Part shown: positions 45,814 through 57,456 of the stretch, in pieces
Position numbering within the stretch: position 1 is the first letter of the stretch
Layout of the letters: each line of letters starts with the position of its first letter
NCBI GenBank assembly: GCA_002205965.3
Contig: NADL03000022.1
Location: forward strand, 372,001 to 436,000
Reading direction: 5' to 3'
Length of the DNA: 64,000 nucleotides
Origin: Kappaphycus alvarezii
Taxonomy: Eukaryota > Rhodophyta > Florideophyceae > Gigartinales > Solieriaceae
Notes under the pieces: generated by a model
The model's input: only the letters and a program-made list of their open reading frames with translations
What the model was told of the DNA's origin: nothing
Database searches by the model: none
Translations under genes and position numbers: made by a program

Positions 45814-47113
45814 ACGCGCTCTCCCAGGATTGGAAATCAGAAGTCAATTTTTGGAACCCGCCCCTCAAGTTGATACCACTCGTCGTAGCCAAGATCATCA
45901 AGGAACAGGCCGCAGGAATCTTGGTCACGCCGTATTGGCCCGCTCAATCATGGTTTCTCAACCTGCGCCAACTGTCACGGCCACACGTATTCGCCGCCGA
46001 CAACCTCTACCTACCGCCTCTGTGGGCTCCGCCGTCGATGCCCGTCCCGTGGAATATCGCCGTCTGGAAAATCTCGCAGAAGAAGCACGATCGCTACCGC
46101 TCGCAGTGACTCTCCAGCAATCTGTGCTTACAGCGGCCGGGTTAGGGAATACTTCGGGGGGAATACTATTGCACGGATCATGCCAAAGGCACGTACCCAA
46201 ACACCTGGCGCTCGAATGAGATACTACGGAAGAAATGGGTTACTTTTTGCTCCCAGGATGGAATCGACCCACTGGAGGGCTCCGAAGGTCCTTTACTTCG
46301 CTATCTGGGTTGGCTCTTTGATGAATCTCGTGTAAGTGCTGGATCAGTTCGTAACTATCTCTCCGCGGTTACAACTGCTCACACCAGGATTGGTCGCCCC
46401 CTCACTCTCACCCTTTGATACAGCTCGCAGTAACTGCATATCAGCAAGCCGATTTGGAACGCAAAATCATAACCGACCCGGAAGCCTCTAAGGAACGTCG
46501 CGCTTTGCCAAGCTCGGTGGCCCGCCAAATCTTCCAAGCCGCCATGACTTCTCCAACGACAGATTTGGAATTTCTACGAAATTCTTGCGCAATACTCGTG
46601 AGCTACGTGTTCTTCGAGCGGGGTGAAGCTGGGATATCCTTGCTACTGGACAACATTGCTGTCAACGCTCAATCTATCGATATCGCAATAGCGCTCCGCA
46701 AGAACAAGCAACGGGTTTCGCACACGCTCTCCTACCGTCGGAATTCAAACTGTTCGGAAAGTCTGATTGATTTGGTGCTTCGTTATGATGTTCTACGCCG
46801 TGGGAATACTTCTAAATCGCGCTATTATTGGGCTTTACCGGGTACTCGCTTGTCTACTAGCGCACGCACCCTATCTATCTGGATTTCTTCTACGCTCTCT
46901 CGTCTGAAAATAACCCCACCACCGCAGGTTACTTGGTCCTCACACTCTCTACGTATGGGCGCTGCATCTGAAAGCGCAGCGATCGGGGTCCAAGAATACC
47001 GTATCCTCATCTGGGGTGATTGGTCAGCCGGCAGAACGTTTCGAGAATCGTATTTGGATGGAAGAGTGCAACCGTGTGAAGATTCGTATTTCTTCTTCGG
47101 CCACTTGTTGTAA
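45800..47113 (+). CDS. tyrosine recombinase of the DIRS-like element
   Basis: It would integrate the circular cDNA by site-specific recombination, in place of a DDE integrase. The N-terminal part (45800-46410) carries the linker and SAM-like domain: EQAAGILVTPYWPAQSW, TYPNTWRSNEILRKKWVTF and SAGSVRNYLSAVTTAHTRIG. The catalytic part (46415-47113) has FFERGEAGISLL (first Arg), HSLRMGAAS (His and second Arg, 46943-46954), IWGDWSAGRTF, and the nucleophile Tyr at 47050-47052 (ESYLD). It ends at the stop before repeat A2. Frame steps near 45800, 46090 and 46415; the region 46090-46160 is not resolved. Confidence 0.85.
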
Positions 47114-47147
47114 CCGCAGTCTCGAAGCAAATCCTTTGAATTTGGTT

Positions 47148-47487
47148 TTTCTCTATGTTTAATTCGGTACTTTAATTGGAAAATTATGGGTGAATATGAG
47201 AAGGGGGTTGAACGTGGCCTTGATCTGCCACTCCGGATAAGTCACGCGGTCACGGTTGCATCAATTGACTGTAAGCACCTTTTAGGAAGGCCACGTAGGC
47301 AGCTTACCGTTGTACACCCTACACTCGCTGCCGCGGCCGCATATGCTTCCTGGTTTCTACGTAGCAGCCGTACCGCTTGCGCAAGGGGACTTGGACCACG
47401 ATCAAGACCGGTTCAACAGGGCTATATAACCGCCAACTTGAAAACCTCTAGCGCAACTTCTGGTTCCTCAAGTCGTCGCTTGTTCTC
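47148..47487 (+). repeat. repeat A2
   Basis: Direct copy of A1 (42885-43225), with TATA box at 47423-47429 and block D at its end. It lies 35 bp after the tyrosine recombinase stop. Confidence 0.9.
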
Positions 47488-47988
47488 CCGCCTCCCGCCC
47501 TCCATTCATCCTTCATGGCCCATCACAAGTCATCGTTGTTCTTTGTTTCATTTGTTTGAATCCTTTGAGTATTGTTTTCTTTACACGTGTCGAATCAAAA
47601 TTGCGCGTCGCTCAGTGCATTGTGATTTGAAATATCGTGTCATTTGGATATTATGGTTTCTTTCATTTCGATATCATACCTCGCATCATTAATCGCTCTC
47701 AAGTTCGCTTGCAGGAGTATCGCTTTCGCAACACGTCAACCGGACAAGTCGTAAGCTTCCGCAAGACAGAAATCTTCTATGAGGGTGCTAAATTAGTGGT
47801 CAACCGATTTCTCGGTTCTCTGAACGAAGATCGCCACGAGAAGGCTTTAGCGTGAAATTCATGTTACAGAGACGGGCCGATCGGCCCGCGACAGATGAAG
47901 GCACTTGCGTACCTCCGATCCACCCTCGTGAGAGAATGGACACCTCAAGATGACTGTCACATCTCGTTAAATTCTGGACCGACGATAC
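47448..47988 (+). repeat. module B2
   Basis: Direct copy of B1, with the same palindrome at 47873-47886 and the same 72-codon ORF at 47637-47855. Overlaps A2 through block D. Confidence 0.9.
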
Positions 47989-48002
47989 TCATACCAGTTG
48001 TT

Positions 48003-48265
48003 TGTATAGCCCTGTTGAACCGGTCTTGATCGTGTCCAAGTCCCCTTGCGCAAGCGGTACGGCTGCTACGTAGAAACCAGGAAGCATATGCGGCCGCGGC
48101 AGCGAGTGTAGGGTGTACAACGGTAAGCTGCCTACGTGGCCATCATAACAGGTGCTTACAGTCAATTGATGCAACCGTGACCGCGTGACTTAACCGGAGT
48201 GGCAGATCAAGGCCACGTTCAACCCCCCTTCTCATATTCACCCATAATTTTCCAATTAAAGTACC
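48003..48265 (-). repeat. inverted repeat A3, right end of the DIRS-like element
   Basis: Reverse complement of most of A1/A2, ending just inside the TATA box (TATACAAAC instead of TATATAACC). It forms an inverted pair with A2 around B2, parallel to C/C' around B1. Confidence 0.85.
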
Positions 48266-51200
48266 AAAGTGCCGCTTTTCAAAAATTTAAAGACAAACAT
48301 TTACAGTACAGTATCTTCCAACTTACTACTGGTCACCCTTAGGATATTCCAGCCACAACCGACCATATCTTTCAAATGTGACTTTCAAAACCAAGAGCAC
48401 CTAATACCGTAGTACTGGGCTGTGCGGGTATCGGAAGGGGTGTTTCCTTCGATTTTGTTCTGTTTCGTTTCTTTCAGTTATTTTTGTTTTTTTCTTTCCT
48501 TTTACCTATTTAGCCCCCGTCCGTTCCTACCGCTACCGATTAAACCTGCCGATTCTTCCCTCCGACTAAACCCTGAGTAGCCGGATTGGTCTTGCTGCGT
48601 CCCCCGTTTTTCAGCAGGCCTACGACTATCCCATTCAAGTACCAGGAAAGTTTAAAGTTAGCAGCCACTGCGGGTATTGCCCCCTGGACTTCGAGCTAAG
48701 CACTGAAAGTCCAAAGAGACAAGAGAAACCTGCAGTATATGGAAATTGCCCCTTGAACTTTTGTATGCACACCATAAGTCCGAAGAGACAATGGACGCCG
48801 CTGCTTTGAGGGAAATAGACGGAGAAGGCAAATGGTGGTGGTGGTAGTGTGTGGGTTGTTGTGATGTTGGGGCGTTCGGGGCGTTCGGGGTGTTCCGGAT
48901 GGTGCTTGTCTCCCCCGGGGTCTTAGCCGAGTCTCTGTTCACTTTTTTTATATAGACAACTCAGAAATATCAAAATGCGCTAGACAGTTCTGAAAACCTA
49001 GAATAAAGATAGAGTAGCCACCCACGTACGTTTTCGCCCGGTTTTTTTGTTTATCGAACTTCTCGTATTGTAATGTTCCCAATATGTGGCCCAGAGCCAT
49101 ACAAAGTACTGTACATGGCTCGCGCGGTCCAAATTTGAGGCCATGTACAATACTGTAAAAGGCTCTCAGGAGCGAAATTTTGGCCGAATATTGTAGGCCC
49201 TGTTGGCCGTACAACAGTACCAAATGGCAAATTTCAGATATGAAATTATTGGCATTTCTTTAAACCTTCAAAAATTTATGAATTTTTCTGAATTGTAGAT
49301 CTTTTCATATGATTGTACTGCAATTGAGAGTGGCAAAATATCATACTAATTAGAGAATTTATGGTAATATTTCTGATCGCTGCTATAATTTCACGTGATT
49401 TTAAGGGAACTCCAGTTGCAGAAAATCCTTCACATGCTTCCAGAACGTTCTAAATTTGTTTTAATGGAGGTTATATTATTAGAGGCCTTCTGCACCACTT
49501 TAAAAGTAGCCCTGGCGGATATCGATATGTTTTTTGTAGTAACTGTTTAAAATGTTCACTTCTAAATATTTTTTACACGTTATTCGTTCGCAGACAGGAC
49601 CTTATTCAATGGAATAATCATTGACCTAAACTATTCACCTTGTTTAAATGAATTCAACTAGTTTGTATTGCATCAAAAGATACTTTTTTCTCGAGCAAAA
49701 GTGAAACTATTCCCTTTTCTTCTGAAAATTTTAAATCTTTGACTTCAACGCGCCCAACTCCCTTGCAGAAAATTTAAACACATGAGGGACCGAAAGTTTG
49801 AAGCTCGACGCCATTTTAAAGAACTGTGAGAGATAATCTTTATGGTCTATACAGTCCATAGCTGTGCACGGAACACATTCCGTAATTTTCGCACTATTGG
49901 GAACCAATCTAGTCATCTGGGCTGGTATCACTACCTCCGTTCGAGCCAATCTACGCTTTACGCACTCAAAAGCCCCGTCAAATACATTTTTTTATGTACG
50001 GCAACGAGAAAAGAGAGCCCAATAGAATCTTCGAAGCCCAAAATTTCCCTCCACAACATGTACCAAAGGACAAACCGATTCTTATTCTGTCCACTACAGT
50101 TCAAACCGATTCTTATTCTGTCCACTACAGTTGTCGCATACAAGCAGAGTGTCATTGAATTCCTGGTAAGCTGCGCTGGAGCCTTACGAACTGCAAGAAC
50201 ATGATGTACCGTAGACAGGACAACATTTTCCAAGTTTTTAGTTGGCCAGTTCCCTTCCGTAAGTTCAAACAAGAAATTTGTCGAAAATTTGGAGCATGAA
50301 ACACCAAAGATATCAAGTTTGAGTCCTGTTATGAAATAAAGCTGCCCTAGGTGTTTTTAATGCCTTGGTAAAAGGAATTTCTCAGAAAAATCAAAAACGA
50401 AGTGTATTACATCTGGAGAAACAGCAGCCTGCTCCTAACAGGACTTGTAAAACATGAACTACTCTTCGGCATGACTCCAATGATCTATCAACGTGGTGTA
50501 GTAGCTTTTAAATACCGAACTTGTAGAATTAAGGCGCATTGCAAGGGTCTCCAAAATCTGAGCCCCTCTTCGCAATTTTATGTGTAGGCAGCGTTTTTTC
50601 CAGTACCTTATGAAAAATTGTAAGAAAGTGGCTCAGAAGGTGTGTCCTACATTTGATCCAAGTCAATTATTCACTGTAAAATACTTTCTCATGCGTCTTC
50701 GTACGCCTCATGAGTTTAAACTTGTCACGTCTCTCGGTAAAATTCTTATTGGAGTATCCTCCTTGGAAACTCTTCCTTGGGGCACTCTAGTGAAAGCATG
50801 TTTGCATAGTCCAACAGAAATGCTGCGACTATTGTTTTTTCCACCCCGTGTCTATTCTCTGCACTTTTAGAACGCCCACCTGAATACAGAGATGGTACAG
50901 AAGACTGTTACATATTTTCAGCATGGCTCGCAACGATTTTGGGAGCATTTCGACATATTTTATTCCCTGTATTAAAAAATAAATAACAGTATATGAATCA
51001 GAATCAGCACTTGCTCTCCTTCTTTTATTGTTCAGAAAAGTTCTGCTGAACAGAAGCAACCCGTTTTGCTGATTAGGAAGGGCGCAGGTTGCAAACAAAA
51101 TGTTCCGAGCAAATACAATATGATCCGTTTCATTGAATTCCCTAGACGCCACAGCAATTTCCTTTATTCCAGTTTATTACAGGACGGAACAAAATTTAAG

Positions 51201-52424
51201 AGCGAAATATGCTTTTCGACCTCCTTGTGCGCTAACTTACAAATTGGTTACCTAATGCAACTCCAGATTCCGGAGAGTTGAGTACAGCACTGCTGTGAGC
51301 AGCACTAGATGTTTTATTCGAATTTTATGGAGCAGTGTTGTTCCATCGTCGCTGTAAGTGGATTATTTCTCAATTTAATCGCAATTGTAAGGTTCTTCCT
51401 GTCTATGAAAGACCTCATTTAAATCTTCCTCTTACATTAGTTCAGCATTCATTGTTGACTGCAGGCCAATTTATCACATATAGGCATTGTAGCGTCGTTC
51501 TTGTGGGGTTGTAAGTAGCAACTGGGAAAGAGTTTGCTATTGAGGTAAACCGGAAGGTGAAGGAGGGTACAGTCTTGAAGGGGTGGGCTCGTGGTTTATT
51601 CGAAGACGTTAAGCACATTCAGTTTATCTGTATAGAGCGCAATGCGTGTTGAGCTCGTTACAAATAAATCCTTTAGGTTAAGTCTTTCAACGGATTTTTG
51701 TGCTCTTCCCGGCGACTTCAAAGAATAGAGCTGCTCCCGACCATTACCAGTTGCTCTGCAATTCTCCAAAAAGCCATGATTAAATTTAAAAACAAAGTTG
51801 TTCAGTGAACTTCTCACCTCTAAATTCGTTAAGAATTACAGTACAATGAAATTATTCAAAATGACATTTGGTACTCTTGATGTTTGAAAGCTACACATTT
51901 TATACAACCCATATTTCTCCCACTTACTGCAATTACAACAATTACAGTTGTCTAAAGCATTCATGACCACTTCAATGGCGGGTGACCCATAGTAACTAAT
52001 GATGGCCAGGAATTAATGGTCACTGCATTAAAATTACATAAAAATTACAAATTTTCATATTACTAGCCATGAAAGAATTAAAAAATAATGGGCATCATAT
52101 TATCATAAAGTAAATAAGTCGTCAGCGGGAATTTTATGACTTCTTAATTACCAACTTATTAAATAGTAGGAATAATAATAGAGGATTTACGCATCAAAAA
52201 AATTCCATAGGTATTTGGGGACAGCTCAGCACGAAATATGAGAGGTTGTTGCCATATTTGAGCTATACGAACTGAATTTACGCACGTGAAATTTCAAAGA
52301 ATTAGTACGAAATCCAAGACATGTCAGCTACGTAGACAAGATATCATGTAATTACTACGTAGTTGAAATGTGATGGAGAATTTTCCAAAGTTTCACCGTT
52401 CGATCAACACTTACACACCCCGCG
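48266..52424. other. AT-rich intergenic stretch
   Basis: No gene recognised. It includes a diverged 50-bp duplication (48669-48725 and 48738-48791), a GTAC-rich inverted cluster at 49105-49160 and a 31-bp tandem duplication at 50071-50132. Confidence 0.5.
50071..50132. repeat. 31-bp perfect tandem duplication
   Basis: Two identical 31-bp units, 50071-50101 and 50102-50132, each starting CAAACCGATTCTTATTCTG. Short length and perfect identity suggest replication slippage or a local assembly artefact. Confidence 0.9.
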
Positions 52425-53746
52425 ATGGCTACCCAGCGTGACCTCTCTATTGGTAAAGCTAGGAAGCGTAGAAATACTAGACTACGGAACGCTTTATCAG
52501 CTTTGTGTGTAGATGAACCTGCTCTTCTCTGTATCAGTCTAACTCAACGTTACCGCGATGCATTCAAAGATGTGAGAAAAATGAGACTAAGGACTAATCT
52601 TATTAGTAACATCTGATTTAACTTGAACGTCTATTCTGACAAAGATTCTCTGCACCACTTCAGGTTTCGCGTGAAGGACATAGGTAAGAGTAAGGAAATT
52701 AAGGGTTGGTAGGAAGGCGTACCAAGCAGAATAGGTATGTTTGTCATGCTGTTACAGCATGTTGTATAGTGCTTCGAAAGTTCTCTACACCAGTGACATG
52801 GCATAATTTAGAGACAGAGTCCGGCTTCCATACATCTGCGCTGAGTGAAACTTTCTGGGAGGTACTAGAAACTTTTACTCCAACGAGAGGACATTTATTT
52901 ACGTTCATAAGAGAGAAACTGCTACTACGACGCGTAGAGCTACATGCTGGAGTATTCGTGATATGGGGGCCACTCTAGATTATTGTGTTGGATTCATAGA
53001 CTGTACAAAGACTTGAATGACACGTCCCGGTGGAAAAGGAATTTTAGAGCGTACGTGCTACTCAGGGCACAAGCATTTCCACTTTCTTATATAACAGACA
53101 ATCACTACACCTGATGGATGGGTATTCTCATTTTTCGGACCTTAAGTTGGCCGACGATACGACAAAACCTTATTAAGACGCAGTGTAATCGGAGGATAAG
53201 CTACGATACTGTTACCTCTTATACGAACGACACTATTATACCTATGTTGATCCTGCATACGTGTTACGTCCATGGTTACAAACTGCTTACGATCGCGAGA
53301 CGGCCACTCCAGTACAGTTACTTTATAAAAAGGACATGAACGCAGTTCGTGTGTCTGTTGAATGGAATTACAAAGATATTAAACAGCAGTGGACGGCCAA
53401 TTACTTTTCAAGAGGGTTGAAGGTTCGCAGAGCACCAACTGCCTTGATACATATGGCATCAGTACTGCTCTGCAATTTAAAACCTTCAAAGAGAAAGATG
53501 GAGAAGTCGGTATCCACTGTGGTTGTCCGCCACCAACTCTTAGAGAGTACATGGAAAGTACATATTTTCTGCTCGCAAGTACTCAAAATTGCAGAATCAC
53601 ATGCCACGGAGTGCTATGAGTACTCCAGTGACTACAGAAACGTAAATGAGACATTATTTGCGCAGATATCGCACGTTTACTCTTTCATCTTCTTCAGCAA
53701 AGTGTCCATGATATCTAACATCTTACGGCGTTTTTCCATTCATTGA
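52425..53746 (+). pseudogene. PIF/Harbinger transposase (DDE) relic
   Basis: Ordered motifs: N-terminal CHAVTACCIVLRKFSTPVTW (about 52745), LDYCVGFIDCTKT (about 52975; first Asp, in GxIDGT), TPDGWVFSFFGP and VGRRYDKTLLRRS (about 53110-53190; the family's 'tPdGl...GPxxGRRHD'), VLRPWLQTAYDRET, LLYKKDMNAVRVSVEWNYKD (third acid as Glu in 'VExxFG') and LKVRRAPTALIHMASVLL. This covers the DDE_Tnp_4 core. Frame changes and stops (for example within GP*VGRR) make it non-functional. It faces the Myb-like partner, as in complete Harbinger elements. Confidence 0.8.
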
Positions 53747-53930
53747 CATAGATCCAGTAGTTCAACATTTACACGCTTCTAATCGATGTGTATTCGGTGA
53801 TTCATGCTGTCAGGCTTCATTTTGTATCTTTCGTCCTCTCGCTTGACCCGTTCAAGTTTCAATTCGATACATTATTGTTACAGCCTTAATTTTTACTCCT
53901 CATTGGAGGACCGTTTCTCAAGGTGAGTCA

Positions 53931-54711
53931 TCAGACTAGTAGTTTCAGCTCGTCATCAGAATCTGTCGCGGTCGTTTTACGCCGCTTCCTCCCCTTTGGT
54001 GATCCTGGCGTTCGTTCAGAGGGATTCTCTACAACTTCAAAATCCGCTACCGCTTCTTCGTAGACGTTACTTACTTGAGTATGCTTACGTTTCATTGCTC
54101 AGTCCCGTGTTTCCTCGCCAGCTTAAACAAGTTTCTTTTCGTGCTCTGTCTTACGAACCTTCTTTGCCTCTCTGCCTCAGATTTGTCGTCCATTTCTTGA
54201 ATTATATCGTCCATGAAGGTTTCGCGCTGTCTATAAACTTCGATAATGCCAGATGTAGCAGCGTTCTGTGCATTCCATTTTCGCCTGCGAAATAATCTCT
54301 TGAACAGATCGGGTATAGATTTCTTAGAAGGTCGCCTTTGGATAGTAAATAATCTCTCGGAATACATTTGAGAAATGCTCCAAGGCTTCTTCATATTTGT
54401 TTCTGATTCACCCCACCCAGTACAGTTGCACCGATGCTGTTAACTGCTTTCATAAGATGAAGATCATATGTTTCTGAAAACGCGAAGCGTTTTAGTTTGG
54501 GCTGTTTGCGCTTGCTGCTAAGTCGATGTTGCATTGAGGAGTACAGTGCCAGGTTTTCCGTTAGGAGCGGACGGTTGTGAAGCGTTAGTTCTTGAGCTGG
54601 TGGCACTGAAGTTGCATGGCTGATGTCGTAGCTAGTGTTAACGGCGGAAAGCGGTTCGTAGCGCTCGAAAGAGGGGTTGGGGCCGCCATATATTGGCGTA
54701 AATGGGTTCAA
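53931..54711 (-). pseudogene. Harbinger Myb/SANT-like accessory protein
   Basis: PIF/Harbinger elements encode a second, Myb-like protein that helps the transposase bind the ends and enter the nucleus. Minus-strand frames give FAFSETYDLHLMKAVNSIGA (first helices), PWSISQMY, then SKKSIPDLFKRLFRRRKWN, TSGIIEVYRQRETFMDDIIQ (the 'SGI.Ee...lldDi' motif) and, in the next frame, a basic stretch KGRKRRKTTATDSDDE that looks like a nuclear localisation signal. Two frame steps. It is convergent with the transposase, 185 bp apart. Confidence 0.65.
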
Positions 54712-56159
54712 AGCCTAGATAGGCAGTGTCGATGGTGCGAAAATTCTTTCGTACAAAAAAGCATTGGGACGAATACTTATGTGGACATGGGAAGAGATTC
54801 GTACAGATTTACCAATTGTGCAACGTTTCGTGCTTTTCACGAAAAAATAGACCAAATTTTAGATTGCATAAATCCTTTAATGATTTATTACCGATTTATT
54901 ACCGAAAAGTAATAATATTAGTGTCATAATTCCTATCATGTATTTTCAAGTATCACAAAAATAAGTAATGGTTACGGAAAGTATTCTTAAAACTTTAATG
55001 GCATAACAGAAAATTACAAATAAGTACTTACATTGGGAGGTAATTATGACCTTCCAAAGCGGGCCATTAAAGACATCCCTCTCATACTAAATAAACAAAA
55101 TTAATGTTTGCTAGGCTTCTATAACATATCACACTCCTAGGAAGTTAATTGACCCTTATTAATCTATCCGAAAAGTCACTATCACCATTCGTCAAAAATG
55201 GAGAGCCAAAACGCAAATGAGAGGACCGGCTCTGGGTCTCATCATTCTGCTCCACGGGCCAAAATCTGAGACACGTCGCTCCTCCCCAATCGAACCATCA
55301 GAACATTCCCCTGTACCGTTTAATCACTTATGATGGAAAATCCAGCAATCGATTTTCTCCTACATCCTTCTTGAACAAAATTTCTCGAACACTACAAAGT
55401 ACTTTGTAGAAAAAAATGATAGTTTTAAGTTTAATTATTGGCCCGTGCATGTACCATGAAAGTGTTCTGTAGCATCGAAACATTCTTTAAGCATAATGCA
55501 TGCAAAAAACATCAACAATGGAAAAGAGGGTATGGTAAACTATCCAAAAATTGAGGTAACTGATCATGTTCTTGTCTGCTCTCATTCAAATCTAATCTCC
55601 CGCCCTTTTCTTTCAATCACTGTACAGTTGATTCATTTGAAGGGTATATGCAAACTGTTTCTGTACCGCCCTCGTATTACAATCATTGGAACTGGACAAT
55701 GGTTCTTTTGTAACTTCGACGAGACTTCTATGTTTCTCGAAGATAATATCTACTATCTGAAATGTACATTACAATTATAGAATTCTATGAACGTAATGCC
55801 AGTGTATCTTCAAAAGAACATGTGGACGTTCAAAGTAAGTCCTTCGAGGCATTTGGTAACATGCTTCATAATGTTAATATCAAACGTTTATTCACTCCTA
55901 GTATTAGTAACTATCAGAATTCCAAGCTACAGATCTACAGTAACACGGAAAAATTCTATCCAACTCTGTAGTGATACAAAAATATGCGAGGAAGACAGAA
56001 ACTGTAGAGAGTGCCAATACGTTTTCTCAGTCAGTATATTCGCATTGGAGAACGAAAGTAGTAACCAGGAATTAAGAGCTTGCCTCACACACTTCTATGC
56101 TTGATTGAACAGGAAAAACATGACCTATTTTCGGACGATACCGAAATATCTTTCAGAAA
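54712..56159. other. AT-rich intergenic stretch
   Basis: Short competing frames only; nothing recognised. Confidence 0.45.
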
Positions 56160-57456
56160 CAGAGCCATACGGTGACGATTGAACCATTGGCATCCGAGGA
56201 GCGAATATGTTAAGTACCCCGAGGAGAAGCCCCTTTATGGCATTCCAATGTTCGTTGTTTGTAGTATTTTGGACATCGTCGACCATTTAATGCAGTGCCG
56301 CAAGTCTGCAAAGCCAGTCTGCGCAAAAGAAGTGTTCAACCGCGAGGAGATGTGCCTTTCGGTGATTAATTCTAGCAATAAGGCGTTTGAGAGGCTGGTG
56401 TGCTGATTCAAAGGTGGGCTCCATAAATTCTCGCAATGGCCAAAACATGGTATCGAGAAGCCATACAACTCAATAATTCGATGAAGGTTTGATTTGTCCA
56501 CTACCCCTCTTACATATTCGGAGCTCATGCAGAGTTCATTAACTAAGTGCACATAGTTCTAAGCCATCTTAGCCAAATCGACGACGTACGCCGTTTGTGA
56601 CTGTACAATCACAAATTCAGCACAAAATCGCCATTAACTTCCCTTTTCCGGCCACCAATACGTGTATTCTATAAGCGATTGTAGTTGATCCATAGCAGAG
56701 ACAAATATTTTCAAGATTGACCCATCACCCTCTTGAGTACTGTAGTGATACTGTTATATACCGGTATTGCTGCAGTTGAGACTGGAAAAACACCGGAGAG
56801 TATCATGATATTTAGGGCTTTCTTTTTCTTGTTGAAAAAACGTTCTCTGGTAGACAAGTCCATTGCCCTTGAGAGCATCAGAGACAGCTTCATTTGCCAA
56901 GAGACGTATTTCTTGTGTACAGTGTACTCAGTATGTGCAAGAAAGTATGTTTTGCGCCAGAACTGACTATAAATGATCTGATGCCACAAGTTTTGATCTG
57001 AAGCGATAGAACATCCCACTCACGACTTGGATGTTCTCGATATTTAGAGGTATTTTACCTTTTCTCTTCCAATCTTTGGGATAGATAAAGTAAGGGGCAA
57101 GTCTCTGTAGTGATATTATCGGTATTGATCATACTTAGATAATTACAATCCTGGTCAGAAACGCTGCCATTTCGAAGTATTTCGTGTCTGCGCGCACTTC
57201 GAAGAAATAATGAATAGGTTGCCGAAATGGAGGTATTTTGGCCATACCTTGATTCCAGAGATATGTTCTTAGGCAATCTCCGAAAGGTGCAGAGCGTGCA
57301 AGGTGAGCTTGCGTTATGACCAAGGACATCAACAGTGCGCGAAGCTGCTCGGTAGTCATCAATGAAGCCGAAAACACCCAGACATATTCTGCAACGTGTG
57401 CCGTCGGGTGAACTACCGTCCATCCCGTTGATGGTACCATCAACGAGATTGTTCAC
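56160..57456 (-). pseudogene. possible CACTA/EnSpm (TNP2-type) transposase relic
   Basis: Minus-strand frames give VFGFIDDYRAASRTVDVLGH followed by SSPCTLCTF (57290-57390), similar to the 'D.P......G......C..C' zinc region of TNP2-like transposases. After degraded sequence (56711-57019), NLHRIIELYGFSIPCFGHCE and NQHTSLSNALL (56390-56490) recall the 'N.HRl.EL....P.fGH....E..HQ.lK.a' segment. The match is by eye only and weak. Frames are broken throughout. Confidence 0.35.

Larger units (their letters stand above)
41931..48265 (+). mobile_element. DIRS-like tyrosine-recombinase retrotransposon with composite terminal repeats
   Basis: Gag-like ORF, RT, RNase H and tyrosine recombinase (no DDE integrase) follow in DIRS order. 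The flanks carry no LTR pair; instead there is a set of direct (A, B, D) and inverted (C, A3) repeats described below. All catalytic motifs are intact, and nearly all frame steps equal one missing base. Only short stretches near 46090-46160 are unclear. If those steps are sequence errors, the element could be complete and young. The B and A copies are nearly identical, which also suggests recent activity. Confidence 0.85.
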
